A stretch of 64,000 bases of DNA from Aquabacterium humicola (GCF_030167915.1 NZ_JARGNB010000013.1:1-64000), one strand, 5' to 3'; counted from the first letter of the stretch, positions 18,090 to 26,636 are shown. Notes: generated by a model from the sequence alone, not told the origin. Numbers and translations are program-made.

Positions 18090-18661
18090 GCCTCTCCCGG
18101 CTGCAGCTCGTGGCATGGTCCGTCCTCATCCTCTCGGGATACTGGACGGTGTCGGCCTGGAACATCGGCATCGCGCATGCGGGGCTCGCCGCAACTGGCG
18201 ACCAGGTGCTACCGACGATGTCGCGCGACCTGTGGCTGCTGCTGGGCATCGTGTTCGCCTCGCCGCTGGCCAGCAGCCTGATCCTGAAGTCCAAGACCGA
18301 GCAAGGCCCGGCCAAGCAGGACGGCCAGAGCGACAAGCCCGGCCCGACCTACGTCGAGAGCCAGGAGGTGACCAACATCGGGCCGGTGGACGCTCGCACC
18401 ACCCAGCGAGCCTGGAGCTTCATGGACCTGTTCGTCGGGGAGTACACCGGCAACAGGACGGCGGTCGACGTGTCGCGCCTGCAGCAGTTCATCTTCACGC
18501 TGCTCGCCTTGATCGCGTACGCCGTACTGCTATGGCAGATGCTCGAGGTTCGCAAGTCCAGCACGATGCTGCCCTCCATGCCTGATCTCCAGGAGAACGC
18601 GGTCGCCCTCCTCGGGCTCAGCCATGCCGCCTACCTCGCCGCGAAAGGCATACAGAAGTAG
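17633..18661 (+). CDS. Polytopic membrane protein
   Basis: A 342-residue protein from a GTG start; the frame is open upstream to 17501 without another good start. Membrane segments are seen at about 34-52 (AAAFVAVLAALLLSAWLP), 117-137, 155-175, 192-212, 277-297 and possibly near 320. A charged coiled-coil-like loop lies between the first two (EHERAVAAADSAAKAVAEK..). The family is not recognised. The start overlaps the preceding frame by more than 450 bp, which is not natural for two intact genes; see that entry for the possible frameshift. Confidence 0.65.
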   Translation: MGVAQGASRSGRYPDGRPAVVTTPEPGYRKPYFGAAAFVAVLAALLLSAWLPNYLREQAQVPRMEHERAVAAADSAAKAVAEKPDDRALATRSAAALEAVKKTKAALDKAQPPSLLPAWALALAALSSLLAVIAYGLDRQPLGFLVDERGRMSLSRLQLVAWSVLILSGYWTVSAWNIGIAHAGLAATGDQVLPTMSRDLWLLLGIVFASPLASSLILKSKTEQGPAKQDGQSDKPGPTYVESQEVTNIGPVDARTTQRAWSFMDLFVGEYTGNRTAVDVSRLQQFIFTLLALIAYAVLLWQMLEVRKSSTMLPSMPDLQENAVALLGLSHAAYLAAKGIQK

Positions 18662-18867
18662 CGTCCCGGGCTGCCTGCCCGCGGAACTCGCTCGCGACGC
18701 CGCCAGCTGCATGCGGCGGCGCACTCTGGATCCCTAACGCCACACGTTCTCGGACAATCGCCGGCAAAGGTGCAGCGGCATCCCCCGCTGCCGCTGCCGC
18801 AATAGCACGGGAACTTCGCAGGAGGCTCCTCCGACTGCAGGGCGTAGTCGGTCGTCAGCTCTTCCAT
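18631..18867 (-). CDS. Small cysteine-rich ORF (doubtful)
   Basis: 78 codons. The first 55 (starting MEELTTDYAL) hold eight cysteines in about 30 residues (PCYCGSGSGGCRCTF.., DCPRTCGVRDPECAAAC). The tail is arginine-rich and runs 31 bp into the end of the convergent membrane-protein gene. Its start overlaps the stop of the upstream small frame by 13 bp. It could be a disulphide-rich or metal-binding peptide, or the frameshifted tail of its neighbour. No relatives are recognised. Confidence 0.3.
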   Translation of the reverse strand: MEELTTDYALQSEEPPAKFPCYCGSGSGGCRCTFAGDCPRTCGVRDPECAAACSWRRRERVPRAGSPGRYFCMPFAAR

Positions 18868-19136
18868 GGGACGATGGCGCGCCGGGTCTGGAGACGGACT
18901 TCCAGCTCGTCCCGCGTCGTCCGGTACTCGATGGCCTGGCAGTTGGGCTCGCACAGGCGATCGAGGTGCCGCATGCAGTTGCCACCGGGCGCGCCTTCGA
19001 TGAACGACCCGTCGGACAAGCGAACGCACCGGACCACGCGTGATGCACTGAAGACGCCGCATCCGACCACGGCGGACATCCCACTGGCAAGGCGAGCGGC
19101 CGAAGCTGCTGTCCGCGCGAACACCAAGCCGAGCAT
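18855..19136 (-). CDS. Hypothetical small secreted protein (doubtful)
   Basis: 93 codons from an ATG at 19136. The N-terminus (LGLVFARTAASAARLASGMS) could be a signal sequence. The rest includes four cysteines (RVVRCVRLSDGSFIEGAPGG, then CMRHLDRLCEPNC). The opposite strand is open too, but its translation is less protein-like. It is retained as a possible gene because it fills an otherwise empty 780-bp interval and overlaps a second cysteine-rich frame. Confidence 0.35.
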   Translation of the reverse strand: MLGLVFARTAASAARLASGMSAVVGCGVFSASRVVRCVRLSDGSFIEGAPGGNCMRHLDRLCEPNCQAIEYRTTRDELEVRLQTRRAIVPWKS

Positions 19137-19440
19137 GAGCCTGCGCGATGCCGAGGCGCGCGTGGCCGGCGCCCGCCTCACCCAGGAGCGCTACGACGCC
19201 GCCAGGGCGCCGCGGAAGCGGTTGGACGCTCGTCACGAGCCGGACCGCGACCACGCTGGTTCCGGCCGCCATCAGCCCTCTTGATGCTCGGCCAACACCG
19301 CGCGCGTGAGGACCGCCGGCAGCCGGGACAGCACGGCAATCCGGTTCTGCGTCAGTCAACGCCGCCTGGACGCTCGCCCGCGGCGTCGAATTGCACGGCC
19401 AAAGCCTCTGGAGATGTTTCTTCCGGTAATCTAGAGCGTC
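19137..19440. other. Upstream region of the cyclase operon
   Basis: About 300 bp with no convincing gene. An AT-richer patch just before the cyclase start (around 19412-19436) may hold its promoter. Nothing else was recognised. Confidence 0.35.
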
Positions 19441-21249
19441 ATGCCGGTCGACGCCTCCCAACTCGCGCCCCTGCCCTGGGTCACGAAGACCGTTGTTTTC
19501 GCCGACGTGGTCGAGTCGGTGCGCCTGTACGCGCACCACGAGGACCTGCAGATCGCCCGCCTGCGCGGCCTCTTCCACTTGCTGGAGGACCGCGTCGTCG
19601 CCGGGCATGGCGGCACCGTGCTGGAACGGCGCGGCGACGCATTGCTGGCAGCCTTCGACGACCCACGCCAGGCGGTCGCGGCGGCCTACGGGATGCACCG
19701 CGCTGCCGCCGACATCGCCTCCGCCGGAGACTTGCCCCAGGACCCCATCTGGCTGCGCATCGGCCTGCACCTGGCGGACCTGATGTTCGAGTCGGGCGCC
19801 GCCTACGGCCAGGGCCTGAACATCGCCTCCCGCCTCGCGACGATGGCGTCGCCGGGGCAGGTCATCGTCAGCGAGGCCGTGCGCGACCACCTCATCGAGC
19901 CGCTCGACGGCGAGCTTCACGACCTCGGTCCCTGCCACCTGCGCCACCTGCCGCATCCGGTGCGCGCCTTCCGCATCGAACCCGCGCCCACGAGCCTGCC
20001 GCTGCCAGCCGACGTGCAGGCCCCGGCAACGGCCGCGCTGCCGCGGCCGGAGCCGATCCGCGTGCGGCTGGCGATCCTCCCGCTCGTGCCGGCCGACCAG
20101 GGCTCGGTACTGCCTCCGCTCGCGGACGTGCTGCTGGACCAGTGGATCGCCGCCCTGTCGAGCAGCCCGATGCTGCAGGTCACCTCGCGCCAGTCCAGCG
20201 TGGCGTTCAAGAACCGAGCAATGCAGCCTCGCGCGGCCGGACGCCACCTGCAGGCCGACTTCGTACTCGCCGGCACGGCGGGCATCGGATACGAGGCGAT
20301 GCGCGCACAGCTGTCGCTCATCCACGTCGATAGCGGCGACAGTGTCTGGGAGGACGAAGTCTGGGTGCACGAGGACGGCATCGTGGACCTGACCCACCCG
20401 GCCGTCGCGGGCATCGCCGAACAGGTGGTGCAGGCGCTGCTGGTCACCGAGTGGCAGCTCGCGCGCGGACGCCCTCTGCCCAACCTCGCGCTCCACACCC
20501 TCCACCTGGCCGCGGTGAACCAGCTGCACCGGTTCGGGCGCCAGGAGTTCGAGCGTGCGCACGAGATGCTGCAGGCCCTGCGCGACCGCGTGCCGCGCCA
20601 CGCCACGCCGCTGGCATGGCTCGCGCGCTGGCATGTGTTCCGCATCGTCCAGGGCTGGTCCGACGATCGCGCGAAGGACAGCGCCGATGCCCTCGAATAC
20701 GCAAACCGCGCGCTCGTCATCGAGCCCGACTCGTCCCTCGCCCTAGTGATGGCCGGATCGGTTCAGGCCGGCGTGCAACTGGACATGGACGCGGCCCGTT
20801 CCTACTATGACCAGGCCCTGGCTCGCAACCCGAGCGAGCCGCTGGCCTGGCTGCTGAAGGGAGTGGCACATGGTTTCCTGGGCGAAGGCGAGCAGGCTTT
20901 GCTAGCCAGCGAGAGGTCGCTGCAGCTGTCGCCGCTGGACCCCTTGCGCTACTACTACCACTCCCTCAGCTCTGCCGCGGCCATGGGCGCCCGCCGCTAC
21001 GAGCGCGCGGTCGATCTGGCACAGCACGCGATCCGTGCCAACTGCATGCACGGGTCGGCCTATCGCACGCTGGCCATCGCGCAGTCGATGCTGGGCCAGC
21101 CTGCCGAGGCGCGCGTGACGGTGCAGCGGCTGCTCGCGATCGAGCCCGGCTCGAACGTGAGGCAGTTCGTGGCCCGCGCTGCAGTCGACAGCGCACAGAA
21201 CCGACGGTTCGCGCAGGCACTGGCCGACGCCGGGCTGCCGCCAGGCTGA
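19441..21249 (+). CDS. Class III nucleotide cyclase with C-terminal TPR region
   Basis: A 602-residue protein. Residues 14-180 form a class III adenylate/guanylate cyclase domain with the full catalytic set: metal-binding D22 (FADVVES) and D66 (ERRGDALLAAF), and transition-state N127 and R131 (GLNIASRL). The middle (about 200-340) resembles the TolB-N/CHASE-like segment (RLAILPLVPADQGS..) of cyclase-TPR proteins, and the C-terminal 240 residues are helical TPR-like repeats (ALEYANRALVIEPDSSLALV; YDQALARNPSEPLAWLLKG). No membrane segment is present, so it is cytoplasmic. It probably makes cAMP or cGMP under control of a TPR-bound partner. It heads a tight cluster: the PAP2-like gene starts 49 bp downstream and the subtilisin gene follows directly. 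Confidence 0.85.
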   Translation: MPVDASQLAPLPWVTKTVVFADVVESVRLYAHHEDLQIARLRGLFHLLEDRVVAGHGGTVLERRGDALLAAFDDPRQAVAAAYGMHRAAADIASAGDLPQDPIWLRIGLHLADLMFESGAAYGQGLNIASRLATMASPGQVIVSEAVRDHLIEPLDGELHDLGPCHLRHLPHPVRAFRIEPAPTSLPLPADVQAPATAALPRPEPIRVRLAILPLVPADQGSVLPPLADVLLDQWIAALSSSPMLQVTSRQSSVAFKNRAMQPRAAGRHLQADFVLAGTAGIGYEAMRAQLSLIHVDSGDSVWEDEVWVHEDGIVDLTHPAVAGIAEQVVQALLVTEWQLARGRPLPNLALHTLHLAAVNQLHRFGRQEFERAHEMLQALRDRVPRHATPLAWLARWHVFRIVQGWSDDRAKDSADALEYANRALVIEPDSSLALVMAGSVQAGVQLDMDAARSYYDQALARNPSEPLAWLLKGVAHGFLGEGEQALLASERSLQLSPLDPLRYYYHSLSSAAAMGARRYERAVDLAQHAIRANCMHGSAYRTLAIAQSMLGQPAEARVTVQRLLAIEPGSNVRQFVARAAVDSAQNRRFAQALADAGLPPG

Positions 21250-21298
21250 CGTTCGGGCGGTCCGCGAGGGACCGGCACAAGGCTTCGAGGAGGAAGAC

Positions 21299-22735
21299 AT
21301 GTCCGGCTACACCATGCTGCAGGGCTCTCAAGGCTCCCAGGGCTCTCAAGGTTCCCAGGGGTCGCAGGGATCACAGGGCTCGCAGGGGTCATGGTCACCG
21401 CACTTCGGCGGGCAAGGCGCATCGCCGGCAGCCACGCTGGGCCCCGGTGCCGATCCGGGGGTCAGCTTCGCGCTCACCTCCAGCCGCGAGGAACTGGTGG
21501 CGCCGCGCGTCGCCGCACCATGGGACCCGCCGCGCCCGGTGGCCCTGCCGGAGATCGGCGAAGCAAGAAACTCCGACGCATGGGCCGACGACATCCGGGT
21601 GGAGAACTGCATCACCGAGTTCATGCAGTCGGTCTCGATGCGGGTCACGGCGCAGGGCGTCTTCGAACTGCGTCATCTGGCGCTCCAGGGCGACACGGCG
21701 ACGTTCTCGCCCATCGCCGAGCTCAGCCGACCGCCGATCGAACTGTTCAAGGCGCAGACGCAGCTGGTCTTCGACATGAGCGACCTGCGCAACGAACGGC
21801 TGGCCGAGATCACCACCCAGATCGGCATCCCGATGCAGTTCTGGGCATCCATCACCGACCTCAACCTCGCCGACAAGCGGCGCACGCTGGAACTGCTGGG
21901 CGTCGGCCTGCTCGTGCTGTCGCACGTGAACCAGTTCGCCAAGCATGCGTTCGCCCAGCCGCGGCCGACGGCCTTCTCGCCGAGTATCCAGCCGATGATC
22001 AACCCGCGCCGGTTCGGCGCCTTCCCCTGCGGCCACGCGGCCGAGGCGTTCCTGGTGGCGCGCCTGCTGCAGGAGCTGAGCGGCCAGACCAGCGTCGCGA
22101 ACACCGCGAACGGTCCGCGCGAAGGCGCGCTCTACACCCAGCTTCAACGGCTGGCCAAGCGCATCTCCGACAACCGGGTCGTGGCCGGCGTGCACTTCCC
22201 CATCGACAACGTGGCCGGCCGCATGATGGGCGTCACGCTGGCCGAGTACCTGCTGGCGCGATGCGGCGCGAGGAGCGACTACCAGCCGCGGGTCTTCGTC
22301 GGCGCCGCAACGATGGCCAAGGATCCGACCACGAAGGAACCTACGCCACTCCCGGAGCTGATGCGCGACTTCGATCGCCATACACCGATGGACCTGGCCG
22401 ACCCCAAGCTGGGCGGCGCCGACCTGCCCGCGTACTTCAAGCCCGCCAAGGGGAAGCCGCCGACTCCCGTCACGCTCGAGTCGTCATCGCTGTTCGGCAA
22501 GCTGAAGGACGAAGACCAGTCCGCCCAGCCCATGTCGCTGCTGAGGCATGCCTGGCGGAAAGCGCTCGCGGAGTGGAAGGACTGGCCTGCACCTGCACCT
22601 GCACCTGCACCTGCACCTGCACCTGCACCTGCACCTGCACCTGCACCTGCACCTGCACCTGCACCTGCACCTGCACCTGCACCTGCACCCGCACCCAAGC
22701 CCCGGGCAAAGGGCGCTGCCAAGAGGCCCCGTTGA
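21299..22735 (+). CDS. PAP2/vanadium-haloperoxidase-like protein with repeat tails
   Basis: A 478-residue protein; GAGGAGGAAG precedes the ATG. The PAP2 signature is present: K-x6-RP (KHAFAQPRP, from about residue 215), PCGH near 243-246 where the family normally has PSGH, and R-x5-H-x3-D (RVVAGVHFPIDN, about 293-303). This is the pocket that binds phosphate in acid phosphatases or vanadate in haloperoxidases. No membrane segments are visible, which favours the soluble haloperoxidase-like branch. The N-terminus has seven G-S-Q triplets, and the C-terminus is about 40 residues of Pro-Ala repeat ending KPRAKGAAKRPR. It lies between a cyclase and a subtilisin and may be a substrate of either; that is inference. 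Confidence 0.8.
   Translation: MSGYTMLQGSQGSQGSQGSQGSQGSQGSQGSWSPHFGGQGASPAATLGPGADPGVSFALTSSREELVAPRVAAPWDPPRPVALPEIGEARNSDAWADDIRVENCITEFMQSVSMRVTAQGVFELRHLALQGDTATFSPIAELSRPPIELFKAQTQLVFDMSDLRNERLAEITTQIGIPMQFWASITDLNLADKRRTLELLGVGLLVLSHVNQFAKHAFAQPRPTAFSPSIQPMINPRRFGAFPCGHAAEAFLVARLLQELSGQTSVANTANGPREGALYTQLQRLAKRISDNRVVAGVHFPIDNVAGRMMGVTLAEYLLARCGARSDYQPRVFVGAATMAKDPTTKEPTPLPELMRDFDRHTPMDLADPKLGGADLPAYFKPAKGKPPTPVTLESSSLFGKLKDEDQSAQPMSLLRHAWRKALAEWKDWPAPAPAPAPAPAPAPAPAPAPAPAPAPAPAPAPAPAPKPRAKGAAKRPR
21323..21385 (+). repeat. Gly-Ser-Gln triplet repeat (7 copies)
   Basis: Seven in-frame nine-base units encode G-S-Q immediately after the N-terminal MSGYTMLQ, followed by GSW. The units differ at third positions (TCT/TCC/TCG/TCA; CAA/CAG), so the peptide is conserved more than the DNA. 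This suggests selection on the peptide rather than recent slippage. Confidence 0.9.
22586..22687 (+). repeat. Perfect CCTGCA hexanucleotide array (17 copies)
   Basis: Seventeen identical copies of CCTGCA encode a Pro-Ala tail near the end of the PAP2-like gene. The perfect identity indicates recent slippage. Because the unit is six bases, copy changes alter tail length without shifting frame, and the flanking degenerate CCCGCACCC continues the pattern. Confidence 0.95.
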
Positions 22736-22736
22736 C

Positions 22737-24971
22737 ATGAAACCCAGGGATCCCTACCTCGCCTGGACGCGTGCCACCGGATGGCGTCGCCTCCGGCCGG
22801 GCGGCCGATGGCCGGCCGAGCTCACGTTCGTCGTGGAGCGCGCAAAGAAGAGCACGTGGGACGACATGCGCCAGTACTTGGCAGGCAAGAAGATCAACGG
22901 CACCATCGCCGCCGCCTACGACTTGCCACTTGCCACTGGCCACGCTGCCCGCTTCGCCACCCTGAGGCTGGCGACCCGGCCAACCGACCTCCCGGTGGAC
23001 GTCGACAAGCGGGTGCGCAAGATCGCCGGCTGCAAGCACGTCGCTCGCCTGCAACTGGGCTACCCGCGCGGCGCAGCCGTGGCCCAGGCGAGCGCGCCCC
23101 CTGGCCAGCAGGAAGGCGACCCCGAGAATGCCGAGGTCGTGCTTGGCGTGATCGACGACGGCTGCCCCTTCGGCCACCCCGCCCTGCTGGACGGCAAGGG
23201 GAATCCGCGCATCGCCGCCGTCTGGCAGCAGACGACGCGGGACCCGGCAAGCCATCCATGGAAACTTCCCGCGGACTTTCCGTATGGACGCGTGCTGGAT
23301 CGCGACTCGATGGAAGCCCTGATCTGGCAGTCGTGTCGCTTCGGCGAGGTCGACGAGCGCCTGCTCTACGAGCTGGCCTACACGGTGCAGGACCATGCCG
23401 ACGGCCAACCCTGCGTCGCGGCGTCGTGGCCCAAGCCATCGCGCGCGATGCTGACGCGGGCATCGCACGGCGCGGGAGTTATCGGGCTGGCGGCCGCCCC
23501 GGTGCGCGCTGCCTACTCGCTGCAGGACGAGGAGACGCGCTGCCATCGGCCCCACGGCGAGGACGCCACCCAGGCCGCCCATGAGCCTGCCGCCAACTGT
23601 CCAATCCTCTGCGTCGACCTGCCGCGAGAGCAGGTGGAGATCTCTTCAGGCCGCTGGATGCCGGTGCAGGCCCTCGACGGTATCCGCTTCATCATCGGCG
23701 AGGCACGTCGCCGGTTCAGAAGGGCCGACGGCTCCAAGGTGCCCGTCGTCGTGAACCTGTCCTCCGGCGCCAGCGCGGGCGCACATGCCGGCCAGGCGAT
23801 GCTCGAGCGGGCGATGGACGAGTTGCTGGAGGCCGACGATCGCCTGGCGATCACCCTGGCCGCCGGCAACAGCCGCGAGACGGACGCGCATGCACAGCTG
23901 GAGGTGCCCGCGGCGGGCGTGGCCGAGGTCGGCCTGTTCGTGCCGGCGTCGCACCCCTTCGACACCTGCGTGGAGTTCTGGCTGCCACAGGGCACCGACC
24001 TGCGCGACGTGAAGATCACGGTGACCGAGCCAGGCCTTGGCACGCTCACCGTCCACGGCAAACATTCGGAGAGTCTGCTCAAGGACCGCGGCGGCGCGGT
24101 CATGGCAGCGCTGTTCCTGTATCCGTCCGTCGTGCAGGCGACTGATCGAACGATGGCCATGCTCGCGATCGCAGGCACCACCGTGACGAGCTCGCGCACC
24201 GGGATCCCTCGCAGCGGCCCGTGGACGGTTCGGGTCAAGAACCGCTCCAAGGGGGAACTGGTTGTCCGGGCCTGGGTGGAGCGCGACGAGGTGGTCTTCG
24301 GCAAGCGTCGCGATCAGGTCGCCCGGTTCTTCAGCCTCGAGCCGGCACGCCCGGTGGCCGGCCACGAGCGGCCGCATGCGCCGCCGCTCCAGCTCTCCGA
24401 CACGCTGAGCAACATCGCCACCGGCCGGCTGACGTTCCCGGTGGCAGCCTTCCGCGGCCGCGCCGTAGCGCACGAAGTCAACGGCCATCAGGTACCGGCC
24501 GGGCCGGTGTGCGGCTACAGCGGCCAGCCAAGGGACCCGGCCGGAACGGCGGGTCGCCAGTACCTGCCGTTCGCGGCGGTTGCAGACGCCGGAAGGAGCC
24601 ATCCAGGCATTCGGGTGATGGGCAATCGCGGCGACACCCTGCGCCGGATGAACGGCACCAGCGCTTCGGCCCCGCAGGCGGCGCGCTTCCTGGCCAACGA
24701 GATGGCGAGAGGCCTTACGCGAACGGAGATCGTCGAAGGCCTGTCGCCGGAGCCGGCCCCGGTGACCAGCCACGCCCCGCCCCCAGGTCCGCCGCAGGCA
24801 GGCAAGGTCGGGCACCCCAATGCGCCGGCACCGGCGCCAGCCCCTGCGGCCACCCCGGACGCTGCAGACGGACGCCTGCGCCTGTCGGGCGGGCTCAGGC
24901 CGAAGAAGCAGGTGGCATCGGCCCGGAAGAACAGCGCAGTGCGCGATCCGACCGCGGCCGTCGCAACCTGA
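22737..24971 (+). CDS. Subtilisin-family (S8) serine protease
   Basis: A 744-residue protein starting two bases after the previous stop (TGACATG). The S8 triad is visible: Asp in VVLGVIDDGCPFGHPALL (about residue 139), His in TRASHGAGVIGLAA (about 244) and Ser in MNGTSASAPQAARFLA (about 642), with oxyanion Asn probably in ITLAAGNSRETDAH. A large insert of about 300 residues lies between the Asn and Ser regions, with beta-rich segments, and the C-terminus is Pro/Ala-rich (NAPAPAPAPAATPDAADG). No signal peptide is seen, so it appears cytoplasmic, unlike most subtilisins. Its coupling to a cyclase-TPR gene and a PAP2-like gene suggests a regulated intracellular protease module. Confidence 0.85.
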   Translation: MKPRDPYLAWTRATGWRRLRPGGRWPAELTFVVERAKKSTWDDMRQYLAGKKINGTIAAAYDLPLATGHAARFATLRLATRPTDLPVDVDKRVRKIAGCKHVARLQLGYPRGAAVAQASAPPGQQEGDPENAEVVLGVIDDGCPFGHPALLDGKGNPRIAAVWQQTTRDPASHPWKLPADFPYGRVLDRDSMEALIWQSCRFGEVDERLLYELAYTVQDHADGQPCVAASWPKPSRAMLTRASHGAGVIGLAAAPVRAAYSLQDEETRCHRPHGEDATQAAHEPAANCPILCVDLPREQVEISSGRWMPVQALDGIRFIIGEARRRFRRADGSKVPVVVNLSSGASAGAHAGQAMLERAMDELLEADDRLAITLAAGNSRETDAHAQLEVPAAGVAEVGLFVPASHPFDTCVEFWLPQGTDLRDVKITVTEPGLGTLTVHGKHSESLLKDRGGAVMAALFLYPSVVQATDRTMAMLAIAGTTVTSSRTGIPRSGPWTVRVKNRSKGELVVRAWVERDEVVFGKRRDQVARFFSLEPARPVAGHERPHAPPLQLSDTLSNIATGRLTFPVAAFRGRAVAHEVNGHQVPAGPVCGYSGQPRDPAGTAGRQYLPFAAVADAGRSHPGIRVMGNRGDTLRRMNGTSASAPQAARFLANEMARGLTRTEIVEGLSPEPAPVTSHAPPPGPPQAGKVGHPNAPAPAPAPAATPDAADGRLRLSGGLRPKKQVASARKNSAVRDPTAAVAT

Positions 24972-25438
24972 CATTCGGCGACGAGGAGCGCTCGCCGGCC
25001 CCAGACACAGCGCCGCGCACAGTACAGGCCCCAGCCGCAAGCCCCGGCCCGCACCGACGCTTGATCGTGGCATCGCCACTGGTGGCCCACTCTTCCATGG
25101 CGCGCCGGCGCATACTGGCCAGGCTACCTGCGGCCATCGCGACCGCAAAGCCTTCGCCGGCGACCTCGCGTCGCCTCGAAGTCCAGCCCCGCTGGCGTCG
25201 CAGTCGTGACCTGCCTTCCGGAACGAACGCTGCAATCCCGAGCGATTGCCGCGCTCTCGGATCGACCTGGCGAGACCAGCCGATGCGCCTGGCTCGTCCC
25301 GGTCGCAGAAGTCAGTCGTCCCGGTCACCGTCGAGGTGATCGGACCCAGCGCTTCGCCACTCGCGAAGCAGCCCGCCCGGGGAACCCGCGTTTCCCGGTC
25401 GGGAGGCGCGTTCCCCTTCAAGCTCGAAGGAGGATCGC
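24972..25438. other. Intergenic region
   Basis: About 470 bp without a supported gene; open frames here are arginine/serine-rich shadows. Codon-like periodicity is weak. It separates the protease cluster from the element-like small genes and may contain a junction, but no repeat marking an attachment site was seen. Confidence 0.35.
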
Positions 25439-25747
25439 GTGAGTCACTTCATCCCGAGGAAGAGCGGCGCAGCGGTCGGCATGCTGCTCGGCGGGACAGG
25501 GCGCGCCCCTGCTCCGACGGGCGTGCATGCCATCGTGCCGATGCTGCTCCAGGCGTGGCCTGATGCCGGGTCGGATGCCACGACCGGTGGATCCGCCGCG
25601 GACCTGGCGACGCAGCTTCGCGACGCCTTGGTGCCATCGACGGCTGCAGTCCATTCGGACCACGGGCGGTCGGCGCCAGCACGAGAAGCACCGAAGCCTT
25701 GCCAGTCGTTCGACGGCTCCCCATGGAGCCAGATGACACCGGCATAG
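25439..25747 (+). CDS. Hypothetical protein (102 residues)
   Basis: A GTG start with a near-perfect ribosome-binding site, GAAGGAGG at 25426-25433, five bases upstream. No family is recognised. The product is small, has no membrane segment and carries a predicted helix in ADLATQLRDALVPS. The strong start signal is the main reason to accept it. It is the first of a series of small genes leading to a RadC homologue. Confidence 0.5.
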   Translation: MSHFIPRKSGAAVGMLLGGTGRAPAPTGVHAIVPMLLQAWPDAGSDATTGGSAADLATQLRDALVPSTAAVHSDHGRSAPAREAPKPCQSFDGSPWSQMTPA

Positions 25748-25913
25748 ACGCGCGGGAGTCCCGTGCAGCGCACCAACGTGCACTGCGCGGGTGATCCCGT
25801 TCATCGGGTTCAGGGAGATGGGGGATCCGCGCAAGCGGCGCCGCCATCGCCCGGAGCCCCGAGTTCATGCAGCTGCGCGAGCCGCTGTCGTCGTCACCAC
25901 CAACCCTTCGGGA

Positions 25914-25934
25914 GCCCGCTGCCTCCCGGCGGGC
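25914..25934 (+). promoter_or_regulatory. Leader hairpin before a small gene
   Basis: GCCCGC (25914-25919) pairs with GCGGGC (25929-25934), 33 bp before the next ATG. Similar GC hairpins precede the next two start codons, so this looks like a repeated leader design rather than chance. Its role (mRNA stability or attenuation) is unknown. Confidence 0.35.
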
Positions 25935-25966
25935 CGGGGTTCCCCGCAAGTCAATCGGAGAACCCC

Positions 25967-26521
25967 ATGGCCCATGACAACCACGTTTCCCAGCGCGACG
26001 CTCCGCCGGCGAGCGTCGACCGAGCAGAAGAGCGCGCCTGGATCGGCTTCTACGAACGCGTCGGCCGGCACCCGGCACTCGCCATCGAGATCATGGCCGT
26101 GCTGGACCCGGACCCGGACTCCAAGCGACGCCACCTTGCCCTGTACCTGCTGTGCAAGCAGTCCGTTCGTTGCCACAAGGCCCGGGAGGCACGTGATCGA
26201 CGCATTGGCGAGCTTGTGCGACTGGTGCTCCGGGCGCTGATCCTGCGGCCGCTCCGGGCGACGAGAACGGCAGCCGCTCGCGCAGCCGACCTGATCGCCG
26301 CTTTCGCTCCGGTCCGCAAGACTCACGGTCGGCCTGATGGCCGTTCCGCTTCCAAGCCAGCGGAGCCGGCCACCGGCCCCGCCTGTCCGAGCGTCAGGCA
26401 ACTGGTGCGCGGCGCGCCCCAGGAAGAAGGCGAAGGCCTGTCCGACCTTCCGGCACGCGGGTCCGATCCCGTGCGCAACGCAATGGCTGACCCGACGCCT
26501 GCCGTCACGCTGCGCCGCTGA
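25967..26521 (+). CDS. Hypothetical protein (184 residues)
   Basis: No family is recognised. The N-terminal 90 residues (RAEERAWIGFYERVGRHPAL.., LDPDPDSKRRHLALYLLCKQ) look like a helical domain, and the rest is basic and low-complexity. The ATG has CGGAG nine bases upstream. Codon bias matches the genome. The neighbouring hairpin leader and the RadC gene downstream suggest it belongs to an integrative-element accessory block. Confidence 0.6.
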   Translation: MAHDNHVSQRDAPPASVDRAEERAWIGFYERVGRHPALAIEIMAVLDPDPDSKRRHLALYLLCKQSVRCHKAREARDRRIGELVRLVLRALILRPLRATRTAAARAADLIAAFAPVRKTHGRPDGRSASKPAEPATGPACPSVRQLVRGAPQEEGEGLSDLPARGSDPVRNAMADPTPAVTLRR

Positions 26522-26583
26522 GCCGCCCCCTGACCTCGATCGCCGAAGGCGGCGCTTCCGACCAGGCATATCCACTCAAGAGC

Positions 26584-26616
26584 CCCGCGGGCACCCGCCC
26601 GCGGGCGGATGCCCGC
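26584..26616 (+). promoter_or_regulatory. Alternative hairpins in a 5' leader
   Basis: CCCGCGGGC (26584-26592) pairs perfectly with GCCCGCGGG (26597-26605) over a four-base loop. An overlapping segment GCGGGC (26601-26606) can instead pair with GCCCGC (26611-26616). The two foldings exclude one another and end 20 bases before the ATG at 26637, so they could affect ribosome access. Confidence 0.4.
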
Positions 26617-26636
26617 TCACTTCACGAGGCATCAAC

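Noticed and set aside
22586-22687. Possible CRISPR array
   Set aside because: The repeats are contiguous hexamers without spacers and encode a Pro-Ala tail in frame.
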